Shown: piece by piece, positions 1 through 7,860 of the stretch
How the letters are laid out: the number at the start of each line of letters is the position of its first letter
Position numbering within the stretch: the stretch's first letter is position 1
Source of the DNA: JBAZLV01 sp964586075
Lineage (GTDB): Bacteria > Nitrospirota > UBA9217
Reading direction: 5' to 3'
Assembly (NCBI GenBank): GCA_964586075.1
Contig: CAZPGZ010000017.1
Location: 1-64,000, forward strand
Length of the DNA stretch: 64,000 bases
The notes under the pieces: model-generated
Database searches by the model: none
The model's input: the letters and a program-made list of their open reading frames with translations, nothing else
What the model was told of the DNA's origin: nothing
Program-made: the position numbers and the translations under genes

Positions 1-653
1 TGCCGCAACAGGCGCAAGTGCGGCTTCTTCGCGTGCTTCAGACACGGGAAATAGAGCGAGTAGGCGGAAACAAACCGATAAAAATCGACATACGCGTAAT
101 CGCTGCCACTCACCGGAATCTAGAAAATATGGTATCTGAAAACAGGTTCCGTGAGGATCTTTGGTTTCGTTTAAATGTTTTCCCAATTGTAATCCCTCCT
201 CTCAGGCAACGAAAAGAAGATATTCCATCACTTGCCCGCCATTTTGTCGCCCAAAAATCAATCGAACTTGGCATTTCAAACCCTCCGGTAATTGCTCCGG
301 GCGCGTTGCAATACCTTATGGATTATGATTGGCCGGGAAATGTTCGGGAATTGGAAAATCTAATAGAAAGAGAATTAATTCGCCACCGCGGTGGAGTGGA
401 GGGATATATTACCTTTGACTCCCTGCTGCCTGTCCAAAGACAATCGCCAACAGCCGCTCAACAGAAGAATCCAGATATCCTTGCCATATTAAGCCTTGAT
501 GATGTCAACGCGATACATATTAGTAAGGTATTAAAAATGACCAAAGGTAAAATTCATGGTCCGGGTGGGGCGGCAGAGCTGCTGGGAATTAATGCCAATA
601 CATTAAGAGGACGAATGGACAGACTGGGTATAAAATATGGACGCAGAAGATGA
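1..653 (+). CDS. Sigma-54-dependent transcriptional activator, C-terminal part (5' end outside window)
   Basis: Only the last 217 codons are present; the reading frame is open from base 3 and continues upstream of the window. The visible part is the second half of an NtrC-type AAA+ domain followed by a Fis-type DNA-binding domain. Seen: the RLLRVLQTREIERVGG stretch after Walker B, a sensor I-like segment (RVIAATHRNL), the arginine-finger region (RFREDLWFRLNVFP), the sensor II motif WPGNVRELENLI, and a C-terminal helix-turn-helix (GGAAELLGINANTLRGRMDRLG). Family members open sigma-54 promoters by ATP hydrolysis. The input domain is not visible, so the signal and target genes cannot be named. 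The helix-turn-helix contains the usual N-T-L-R recognition-helix core. Confidence 0.93.
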   Translation, partial: PQQAQVRLLRVLQTREIERVGGNKPIKIDIRVIAATHRNLENMVSENRFREDLWFRLNVFPIVIPPLRQRKEDIPSLARHFVAQKSIELGISNPPVIAPGALQYLMDYDWPGNVRELENLIERELIRHRGGVEGYITFDSLLPVQRQSPTAAQQKNPDILAILSLDDVNAIHISKVLKMTKGKIHGPGGAAELLGINANTLRGRMDRLGIKYGRRR

Positions 654-694
654 AACATTTTTTGTGATTATAAAACAATTCAAACCTGCTCTCG

Positions 695-721
695 TCACCT
701 TAATAGGTGAAAAATTTTTTT
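695..721 (+). terminator. Candidate intrinsic terminator after the sigma-54 activator
   Basis: TCACCT and AGGTGA form a 6-bp stem around a TAAT loop and are followed by four A and seven T. It lies 42 nt after the activator stop codon. The stem is short, so the call is modest. Confidence 0.45.
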
Positions 722-937
722 AGCACAGCAATGATTGTGGGATAGGTGCTTACCAGGTCATTATATGACTGCCAAATCATTGTCAACTAGATCGCAAGAA
801 AAAAGCATTAGCATATATAACAAGTATCACTTTTTGGTGGTACAATCGAACAACAATAATCACTTACTATCATCATCACAATAATGAAAAACCCAAGATC
901 GACAGACAAAAAAAGTGCAACGACGATCAAGAGTTTG

Positions 938-1765
938 CTATATATTCAGACTTTCCTTGTAGACGTCCTTCTTCGGTAGTCCTAGCTCATCCGCGGCGGT
1001 TGCGATGGCTTCTTTTTTAGTTAATCCTCGCTGTGTCATGAGGTCCTTCAGATATTCCACCGTGCTGACAATCTGCTCGTGCGGTTCTGCTGAGGAACCG
1101 TGCACAGTAATGGTAAATTCACCTTTCAGCGGTCCTTCTTCCAGCTGTGCCAAAAGCTCCGTAAGCGTTCCCCGGAGAACCTGCTCATGAATTTTGGTAA
1201 GCTCGCGGGTGATTACGGCGCGGCGGTCGCCAAAGATCTCGAGCATTTCACCGATTGTCCTGATGATTTTGTGGGGTGCTTCATAGAAAATGATTGTACA
1301 TTCGTCTTTTGCAAGAGCACGAAGGCGGGCAAGGCGTGCGCCCTGCTTTTGGGGGAGGAATCCCGTAAAACGAAAATCGTCGGTTGGCAGACCGGAGATG
1401 GAAAGCGCGGTAATAGCCGCAGTGGCGCCGGGAATTGGTACCACCGGTATCTGCTGGTCTACCGCAAGGTTGATCAGGACATATCCCGGATCGGATATCC
1501 CCGGGGTTCCCGCGTCTGATACGAGGGCGACGTTCTTGCCGTCAAGCAGGCGCGCGACAAGAATGGGTGCTTTTTCATCTTTATTATGGTCGTGGTAGCT
1601 GGTGAGTGGGGTGACGATTTCGTATTTGTTCAGCAGCTTCAGGGTGTGACGAGTGTCTTCCGCGGCGATAATATCTGCTTCCTTCAGAATCCGAAGAGCT
1701 CGAAACGTTATGTCTTCTAAATTTCCGATGGGAGTGGCGACTACATAAAGAGTTCCTGTTTTCAT
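938..1765 (-). CDS. rsmI: 16S rRNA (cytidine1402-2'-O)-methyltransferase RsmI
   Basis: A SAM-dependent tetrapyrrole-methylase-fold enzyme of 275 aa, which is the normal family length. RsmI 2'-O-methylates C1402 in the 16S rRNA decoding centre. Seen: the N-terminal TPIGNL motif (residues 11-16), EDTRHT (36-41), the glycine-rich SDAGTPGISDPG loop (83-94) and the FYEAPHKI motif near residue 160. It is the last gene of a minus-strand run that begins with gpsA; the gap to nadE upstream is 42 nt. The ATG start sits directly before the beta strand that carries the TPIGNL motif, so the start is secure. Confidence 0.96.
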   Translation of the reverse strand: MKTGTLYVVATPIGNLEDITFRALRILKEADIIAAEDTRHTLKLLNKYEIVTPLTSYHDHNKDEKAPILVARLLDGKNVALVSDAGTPGISDPGYVLINLAVDQQIPVVPIPGATAAITALSISGLPTDDFRFTGFLPQKQGARLARLRALAKDECTIIFYEAPHKIIRTIGEMLEIFGDRRAVITRELTKIHEQVLRGTLTELLAQLEEGPLKGEFTITVHGSSAEPHEQIVSTVEYLKDLMTQRGLTKKEAIATAADELGLPKKDVYKESLNI

Positions 1766-1807
1766 GAGAAGGTCCTGGTACTATAAAAAATTGCAAAGCA
1801 TCGATAG

Positions 1808-3529
1808 TCAATAGCTTCTATAGCGGTTGGTGATCGGGAAGCGCCGGTCTTTTCCTAATCCCCGTGCAGTAATTTTAACACCGGGAGGAGCCTGGCGACG
1901 TTTATATTCACTGGAATCAACAAGATGAATGACCCTCTCCACGGTCTTGCGGTCAAAACCCATGCTCAACATTTCATCGAAGTCCTTGTCGTCCTCTACG
2001 TATGCCTTGAGAATGGGATCGAGGAGATCATAGACCGGGAGCGAATCGCTGTCCTTCTGATTGGGACGGAGCTCCGCCGTGGGAGCCTTGACAAGCACTC
2101 GTTTTGGAATGACGGTTTTTCCCGCGAGACGGTTCACATATCGAGATACTTCATACACCAGGGTTTTCGGCACGTCCTTGATTACGGCAAAACCGCCCGC
2201 CATATCACCATAGAGGGTGGCGTACCCCGTTGCCATTTCACTCTTGTTTCCGGTCGTGAGTACCAGCCACCCGAATTTGTTCGAGAGCGCCATGAGAATG
2301 TTTCCCCGGATGCGCGCCTGCAGGTTTTCCTCGGTTACGTCCTGCCGGGTGCCTGCGAGTGCGCTGCGCAGCGTGTTCAAATAGGCATCGAAAGGCTGAT
2401 GGATGGGGATGGTCAGCAATTTCATGCCCAGATTGCGCGCGAGGAGGATAGCATCTTCGCGGCTTTCACGGGAGCTGTACGGAGACGGCATGAAAACACC
2501 GGCCACCTGCTCCTTTCCGATCGCCGCGCACGCCACGGCGGCAACCAAAGAAGAGTCGATGCCGCCCGAAAGCCCGATTACCGCGGATTTGAAGCCGTTT
2601 TTCCTGAGATAATCGCGAGTCCCGAGAACGAGCGCGTGATATACTTCCTGTACAGGAGAATATGGTTTTTCGATTCGTGGTGAAGGCAGCAGTTTTCTTC
2701 TTGATGCTCTGGTGGAGATGAAAACAGAATCGACGGAATCGCGGTGCTCCGGGGAAAGGAGTTCTGAAGCCGCGTCCTCGCCGCGGTTCGAAAGTGCGGG
2801 AAGCCTGACATCGCACGTAACGAAATCCTCCTCAAACTGTTTCCCTGCCGCAAGCACTTTTCCCTTCGGGTCAACGAGGAGACTGTGCCCGTCAAAAACA
2901 AGTTCGTCCTGCCCACCCACTGCGTTTGTATACGCAATGCAAATTCCATTATCACGAGCCCGGTCGGCAAGCATCCTCATCCGCTCGCGTCCTTTTCCCT
3001 TATGATATGGAGAAGCGTTGATGTTAACGATGACTTCCGCCCCTGCCAGCGCCTGAGTACGTGTCGGTCCGTCCGGATACCAGATGTCCTCACAGACATT
3101 GATTCCGACATGAATACCATTGATTACGATGATCGGGCAGCGTTTGCCGGGCTTGAAATACCGATATTCGTCAAACACGCCGTAATTCGGAAGCAGCATT
3201 TTATGATAAACGTACAGCAGCTTTCCACCGGACATGACAGCCGCAGCGTTGTACAGGTATTCGTTTACGTCGACAAAACCGACGACTGCTGTGATTCCCT
3301 GTGTGGCTTTGGTGATTTCCCGTAAGGTGCGCAGATTATCTTTGACAAACTGGGGTTTAAGCAGCAGATCTTCCGGTGGATATCCCGTGACAGCCAGTTC
3401 CGTGAACGCGACGATATCGGCGCCGAGTTTTTTTGCGCGGAGAATACACGCGATAATTTTGTCCCTGTTGCCTTTGAGGTCTCCCACGGTAGGATTGATC
3501 TGTGCCATGGAAATGCGAAGAGTACGCAT
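1808..3529 (-). CDS. nadE: Glutamine-dependent NAD+ synthetase
   Basis: A two-domain enzyme of 573 aa that amidates nicotinic acid adenine dinucleotide to NAD+. The N-terminal nitrilase-type glutaminase domain (about 1-260) carries the Glu-Lys-Cys triad: E44 in AFTELAVTGYPP, K110 in YHKMLLPNYG and C146 in GINVCEDIWYP. The C-terminal ATP-pyrophosphatase domain has the P-loop SGGIDSS (321-327). Ammonia therefore comes from glutamine hydrolysis. An AAGGAG ribosome site precedes the ATG by 6 nt. It lies between larC and rsmI on the minus strand and is probably co-transcribed with them. Confidence 0.97.
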   Translation of the reverse strand: MRTLRISMAQINPTVGDLKGNRDKIIACILRAKKLGADIVAFTELAVTGYPPEDLLLKPQFVKDNLRTLREITKATQGITAVVGFVDVNEYLYNAAAVMSGGKLLYVYHKMLLPNYGVFDEYRYFKPGKRCPIIVINGIHVGINVCEDIWYPDGPTRTQALAGAEVIVNINASPYHKGKGRERMRMLADRARDNGICIAYTNAVGGQDELVFDGHSLLVDPKGKVLAAGKQFEEDFVTCDVRLPALSNRGEDAASELLSPEHRDSVDSVFISTRASRRKLLPSPRIEKPYSPVQEVYHALVLGTRDYLRKNGFKSAVIGLSGGIDSSLVAAVACAAIGKEQVAGVFMPSPYSSRESREDAILLARNLGMKLLTIPIHQPFDAYLNTLRSALAGTRQDVTEENLQARIRGNILMALSNKFGWLVLTTGNKSEMATGYATLYGDMAGGFAVIKDVPKTLVYEVSRYVNRLAGKTVIPKRVLVKAPTAELRPNQKDSDSLPVYDLLDPILKAYVEDDKDFDEMLSMGFDRKTVERVIHLVDSSEYKRRQAPPGVKITARGLGKDRRFPITNRYRSY

Positions 3530-3581
3530 GAAGCTCCTTTAGTCTTTTGTCGGGGGGAAAGATGCTTTCCCCGCCGTAGTG

Positions 3582-4757
3582 CTATCGTGTAGAATAGTAG
3601 GCTCTTTTTGCTTCTTCCATAATCTGTTTCAGCGGGAGCTGTTCGCTTTCCGCGATTTTTTTGCAGTCCTCATATTCAGGGGTCACCGTGAAAACTTCCT
3701 TGCCCTGTTTGCTCACTTTCAGCCTGATTCTGCCGTAGCATGTGTCCACTTCCGTGATTTCACGGAGCAGCTTTTTTCTGCGCACATCCTGGAGGCGGAC
3801 GCCGATGCTCGTGGTTTCGCGAAACAGGGTATCAAGCATGGTGTCGACTTTTTCCTTGTCCGTCAGCACGGATAGCAGCACCGCCGGCCTTCCTTTTTTC
3901 ATGGTGATGGGCGTGAAGTATACGTCTTGCGCCCCCTGCCGCATAAGTTTTTCAGCCACGTAGTCGTAAATCTGGGGGTTCATATCGTCGATATTGGTCT
4001 CGATGACAACCGACATGTCTTCTTCCCAGGAGGATGCGGCGGATTCACCAATCATAAGCCGCAGGACATTCGGTGTGCCGGGGAAATCCTGGTCTCCTGC
4101 TCCGTAGGCTATCCGCTCAATATTCATGGCCGGCATGCGGCCGAAGGAGGCGCCGAGCGTGCTGATGATCGCCGCGCCGGTGGGGGTCGTAAGCTCAAAT
4201 TTTGTCGAAGATTCATAAAAGGGGATTCCCCGCAGCATCTCAGCGGTTGCCGGGGCGGGTATGGGCAGAATGCCGTGAGCGGTTTTCACTGTTCCGGAAC
4301 CCACGTTGACCGTAGAAGCGATGATATGCGATATGCCCAGAAGTTCAAGCCCTATAACCGAGCCCACTATATCAACAATAGAGTCGACCGCACCGACCTC
4401 ATGGAAATGAACGTCCTCTATCGTTGTGCCATGCACTTTGGCTTCCGCCTCCGCCAGACGGGTAAATATCAGTCCGCTTTTTTGTTTGACCGGCGCTGAG
4501 AGAGAAGAACTGCCGATAATTTTCAGAATGTCGGAAAGGTGGCGATGTTCGTGTGTAAGATGATGAATATCGACTCGCACTTTCGTCGCCGCAATGCCGG
4601 AGCGGGTGACTTTTTCAGATGTTATTTTGTATCCTGGAACGCTCAGTTTCTGAAGCTCCGAGCGAAGTGTGTTGATGTCCATTCCCGCGTCCACAAGGGC
4701 GCCGAGGGTCATATCGCCGGATATCCCGGAAAAACAGTCAAAATAGGCAATGGTCAT
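3582..4757 (-). CDS. larC: Nickel-pincer cofactor (NPN) biosynthesis protein LarC
   Basis: A 391-aa LarC homologue. LarC is the CTP-dependent cyclometallase that inserts nickel into the pyridinium-dithiocarboxylate cofactor of LarA-type racemases. Seen: the N-terminal motif FDCFSGISGDMTLGAL (6-21), a His-rich segment HHLTHEHRH (65-73) and a TPTGAA motif near residue 195. It is one uninterrupted frame; in Lactobacillus plantarum the protein is made by programmed frameshifting between two frames, and nothing here suggests that. larB lies directly upstream (29 nt). No LarE or LarA gene is visible, so the client enzyme is unknown. Confidence 0.93.
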   Translation of the reverse strand: MTIAYFDCFSGISGDMTLGALVDAGMDINTLRSELQKLSVPGYKITSEKVTRSGIAATKVRVDIHHLTHEHRHLSDILKIIGSSSLSAPVKQKSGLIFTRLAEAEAKVHGTTIEDVHFHEVGAVDSIVDIVGSVIGLELLGISHIIASTVNVGSGTVKTAHGILPIPAPATAEMLRGIPFYESSTKFELTTPTGAAIISTLGASFGRMPAMNIERIAYGAGDQDFPGTPNVLRLMIGESAASSWEEDMSVVIETNIDDMNPQIYDYVAEKLMRQGAQDVYFTPITMKKGRPAVLLSVLTDKEKVDTMLDTLFRETTSIGVRLQDVRRKKLLREITEVDTCYGRIRLKVSKQGKEVFTVTPEYEDCKKIAESEQLPLKQIMEEAKRAYYSTR

Positions 4758-4786
4758 GGATAGTATCCCTTTAATGGCGAGTTGTG

Positions 4787-5560
4787 TTATGCGCTACCGT
4801 CTGATGCATGCTCACCGAGCAGATTTATCCTGTGAGCCAGAACGCCTGCGCCAAAGCCGTTGTCTATGTTCATCACGGCAATGCCTGAAGCGCAAGAGTT
4901 GAGCATGGTAAGAAGAGGCGCCAGACCCTGGAACCCCGCACCGTATCCCACGCTGGTAGGAACTGCGATCACCGGCTTGTCTACCAGGCCGCCAACCACG
5001 GACGGAAGTGCACCGTCCATGCCGGCGACTACAACGACAACGCGGGCCTCATCAAGGATGTCGCGCTTGCTCAATACACGGTGGATGCCGGCGACGCCCA
5101 CATCATAGACGGTTTTTACCGCGCTGCCGAGTGCTTCTGCCGTGACCGCAGCCTCCTCAGCCACAGGAATATCCGACGTCCCGCCGGTCATGATCAAGAC
5201 GATGCCTTTGGTCAGCGTTGTTTTCGTTTGTCGGACAACAATCGCGCGGGAGCGTTCGTGGTACACGGCATGGCGGTTCAGTTTTTTTATTGCTTTATAC
5301 ATTTTATCAGATGCGCGTGTCGCGAGAACATCGCTTTTATGAGCCAGCATACGTTTTGCAATGCCCGCGACCTGTTCAGTTGTTTTTCCTTCACAATAGA
5401 TGACTTCCGGCATCCCGTGTCGCAACTGCCGGTGATGGTCGATGTGCGCGTAGACGACGTCTTCAAACGGCAAATGCCTGAGCTGTCTGAGTGCGGTCTC
5501 TACTTCGGTTTTCCCGTCGCGAACGTTCTGAAGCAGTTTCATGAGGTCTGATTTATTCAT
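4787..5560 (-). CDS. larB: Nickel-pincer cofactor biosynthesis protein LarB
   Basis: A 257-aa LarB homologue. LarB carboxylates and hydrolyses nicotinic acid adenine dinucleotide to start nickel-pincer cofactor synthesis. The C-terminal half is the PurE-like (AIR carboxylase) fold, recognised by TGGTSDIPVAEEA (125-137) and the glycine-rich segment GVAGIHRV. The start codon overlaps the stop of the upstream TPR gene by 4 nt (ATGA), which implies translational coupling. NAD-pathway neighbour nadE is two genes downstream; LarB uses an NAD precursor, so the context is metabolically coherent. Confidence 0.94.
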   Translation of the reverse strand: MNKSDLMKLLQNVRDGKTEVETALRQLRHLPFEDVVYAHIDHHRQLRHGMPEVIYCEGKTTEQVAGIAKRMLAHKSDVLATRASDKMYKAIKKLNRHAVYHERSRAIVVRQTKTTLTKGIVLIMTGGTSDIPVAEEAAVTAEALGSAVKTVYDVGVAGIHRVLSKRDILDEARVVVVVAGMDGALPSVVGGLVDKPVIAVPTSVGYGAGFQGLAPLLTMLNSCASGIAVMNIDNGFGAGVLAHRINLLGEHASDGSA

Positions 5561-6663
5561 GAGGATGGTTCGTCCTTATATTCCCTGATTTTTCTCGGGT
5601 GCCCGGATTGGTTCGTGTCGCAGTCCTTGATTGCCTGGACCGCCGTTCGTTTTTTCTGGGGAAACGCCTGCACCCTCGGGTTGTGTAAAAAACGGTTTAA
5701 ATACTGCACTGATCGGCCGCACTGGCCCATTTGCTTAAATACAATGCCGGTGTGGAACAACATCAAAGGATTCTGCGGTCTGAGCCGCTCCACCGCATGG
5801 AGCTCCCTTAATGCTGATGGATATCTGCCTTGTTCCTGCAGCAAAATACCGAGCTTTATGCGCAGATCAATGTTTGAGGGATTTTGCCTGAGAGCGATTT
5901 TTAATTCATTTTCTGCTGCGGGCATATCGCCTTTTTTCTGATACAGCGAAGCGAGCAGTGAGCGCGCACGCTGGTTTTGCGGGTTAACCCGTACCGCATT
6001 TTCCAGAATTGTCGTTGAGTTGTCCAGGTCAGCCTGTTTGAGCGGGCGGGTTTCCGCATCATTTTGAACCAGCTGTTGGCCGATATTGATCCAGACTTTG
6101 TTCGTTTCCTCGTTGGATTCTTCTTGTGCGAGCACCGCACCGAGTTTTTGGCGGGTTTCCGCCGCCTTTGCCTTGTCTTTTACCGTCCTGAGCTGAGCAA
6201 CAAGCGCATCGCGTTCTTTTCTGAGATCGTCGTTCTCTTTGGCGGAAGCGTCGAGCTGCTCCTTCAGTTCCTCATTTTCACGGAATCTGGCTATCTGGTT
6301 TTGGAGGATAACAGTGTCTACCGTACAACGGGTTTTAATGTAGATTTCCGGCCGCTCAACCGTTCCGCGCATCTGCTCCGACACAATCTCTGTTTCCAGC
6401 ATGCCCGCGGTGTACGATTGTATTTCATCCCGAGAAAGCCGGAAATTTTTTACCACGGTCAGGCTTTCCACATACGTACCGGCAAGCTCAAGTGCTTTTC
6501 TTTTCGCTTCCTGCGTGGCGATCCTGCGCGCGTCGATCTTGCTGTCATTGTCTCCTATGACATACGTGCTTTCCGCTTCGATGGTTTTCATTTCCGCAAA
6601 CGCGGTGAAATTCAGGAGGCCGGCAATTGCGCACGAAAAAAATATTAAAACAAATTGCTTCAT
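5557..6663 (-). CDS. Exported TPR-repeat protein
   Basis: The protein has 368 aa from the ATG at 6663. That start is chosen because a GGAG ribosome site lies 9 nt before it and a clean signal peptide begins there (MKQFVLIFFSC..., cleavage after AFA near residue 23); an upstream in-frame start at 6711 would overlap gpsA. After the signal comes a domain with the EAKRKALELAGTYVES pattern common in LPP20/FlgT-like periplasmic proteins, then a coiled-coil-like Glu/Lys segment (about 115-165), then tetratricopeptide repeats (about 215-350; e.g. AENELKIALRQNPSN). Probably periplasmic. Function unknown; TPRs suggest protein binding. The ATGA overlap with larB may only reflect operon packing. Confidence 0.85.
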   Translation of the reverse strand: MKQFVLIFFSCAIAGLLNFTAFAEMKTIEAESTYVIGDNDSKIDARRIATQEAKRKALELAGTYVESLTVVKNFRLSRDEIQSYTAGMLETEIVSEQMRGTVERPEIYIKTRCTVDTVILQNQIARFRENEELKEQLDASAKENDDLRKERDALVAQLRTVKDKAKAAETRQKLGAVLAQEESNEETNKVWINIGQQLVQNDAETRPLKQADLDNSTTILENAVRVNPQNQRARSLLASLYQKKGDMPAAENELKIALRQNPSNIDLRIKLGILLQEQGRYPSALRELHAVERLRPQNPLMLFHTGIVFKQMGQCGRSVQYLNRFLHNPRVQAFPQKKRTAVQAIKDCDTNQSGHPRKIREYKDEPSS

Positions 6664-6703
6664 GTGCCCTATCTCCAGGGTTGCGGTGTCTCCGGATAAA
6701 AAA

Positions 6704-7705
6704 TTATTCACCTTTCAGTTCCCGGCTCATCAGATCTTTTACCGCATGCTTCGGGTCCTTCTGCTCATACAGTATCTGATAAACTTCTTCTACGATAGGC
6801 ATGCTGATATTGAATTTCTGAGCGAGGTTGCGCGCCGCCAGGGCAGTCTTTACGCCTTCCGCAACAGTCCGCGCTCCCTGCAGAATGTCATGAAGCTGTT
6901 CGCCTTTCCCGAGCCTTATGCCGAGTGTGCGGTTTCGTGAAAGAGCGCCGGTGCATGTTAAGACAAGGTCCCCCATGCCGGCAAGACCGGAAAACGTCTG
7001 CGGGTTCGCTCCCATCGCCGATCCAAGGCGTGCTATTTCCGCGAGTCCGCGGGTGAGCAGCGCCGCCATGGAGTTGTACCCGTAGCCGAGTCCGAGGAGC
7101 ACGCCCGCGGCAATGGCGACAACATTCTTGAGCGAGCCTGCGAGTTCCACGCCGGTGACATCAAGGTTGGTATACACGCGGAAATAGGCATTGCTCAGGA
7201 TATCCTGGGCCTTTCTGCCGACGGCGAGATCATATGCGGCAAGCGTGACGGCCGTGGGCATTTTTTGCGCGACTTCCTTGGCAAAACTCGGCCCGGACAG
7301 AAAGCACAGACGGCCATGGGCTTCTTCTGGCAAAACGTCTTTCAGTACCTCGGAAAGAAGCATGAGCGTGTCCGGTTCGATTCCTTTTGAAGCAGAGATG
7401 AAGACCGCGTCATGGGGCAGAGAAGAAAGGATCTGCGTCGTCACCGTCCGCACGGTGTGCGACGGCATAACAAAGAGCAGAATGGATTTGCTCCTGACGG
7501 CGTTTTCAAGCGAAGAGGTCATTCCGAGGGAAGCGGGCAGGATAAATCCCGGCAGATAAACCCGGTTTTCCCTGGTGCGGTTCGCTTCTGCGCAAAGGTC
7601 CTGCTCATACATCCACAGTGTTACATCATGATCCTTTTCCGCGAGAAGTATGGCCAGGGCCGTCCCCCAGGCGCCGGCGCCGAGTACTCCTATTTTTTCG
7701 ACCAT
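6704..7705 (-). CDS. gpsA: Glycerol-3-phosphate dehydrogenase [NAD(P)+]
   Basis: A 333-aa enzyme that reduces dihydroxyacetone phosphate to sn-glycerol 3-phosphate for phospholipid synthesis. Seen: the Rossmann dinucleotide motif GVLGAGAWGTALA at the extreme N terminus, the substrate/catalytic region GVELAGSLKNVVAIAAG, and GLAGMGDLVLTC. The frame is open further upstream (to 7906), but the Rossmann motif needs a start at 7705 and the promoter lies just before it. No ribosome-binding site precedes this ATG, which fits the leaderless transcript proposed for the promoter at 7713-7741. First gene of the run to rsmI. Confidence 0.96.
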   Translation of the reverse strand: MVEKIGVLGAGAWGTALAILLAEKDHDVTLWMYEQDLCAEANRTRENRVYLPGFILPASLGMTSSLENAVRSKSILLFVMPSHTVRTVTTQILSSLPHDAVFISASKGIEPDTLMLLSEVLKDVLPEEAHGRLCFLSGPSFAKEVAQKMPTAVTLAAYDLAVGRKAQDILSNAYFRVYTNLDVTGVELAGSLKNVVAIAAGVLLGLGYGYNSMAALLTRGLAEIARLGSAMGANPQTFSGLAGMGDLVLTCTGALSRNRTLGIRLGKGEQLHDILQGARTVAEGVKTALAARNLAQKFNISMPIVEEVYQILYEQKDPKHAVKDLMSRELKGE

Positions 7706-7712
7706 AGTAGGA

Positions 7713-7741
7713 ATTATAGAGGGATTGGCAAAGACTGTCAA
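7713..7741 (-). promoter_or_regulatory. Consensus sigma-70 promoter of gpsA
   Basis: On the minus strand TTGACA (7741-7736) and TATAAT (7718-7713) are separated by exactly 17 nt; both boxes match the consensus in all 12 positions. Only 7 nt separate the -10 box from the gpsA ATG at 7705, so transcription should begin at or next to the start codon. Confidence 0.85.
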
Positions 7742-7824
7742 AAGAAATGTACCGCCGGATGCGCGATCATGCCTGCATATCGTGCAAGAATACGCAGGAA
7801 ACTGCAGCGTTAATCGGTTTTCAG

Positions 7825-7854
7825 TTGACCCTGGCGCATCAAATGGATTATCAT
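7825..7854 (+). promoter_or_regulatory. Candidate promoter of the AOR gene
   Basis: TTGACC, 18-nt spacer, TATCAT. The -10 box ends 6 nt before the ATG at 7861. The boxes are weaker than those of the divergent gpsA promoter. If used, this also gives an almost leaderless mRNA, which agrees with the lack of a ribosome site before 7861. Confidence 0.45.
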
Positions 7855-7860
7855 CATCGT

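Noticed and set aside
654..937. A gene between the sigma-54 activator and rsmI
   Set aside because: The 284-nt gap is AT-rich with only short frames and a weak terminator; nothing supports a gene.
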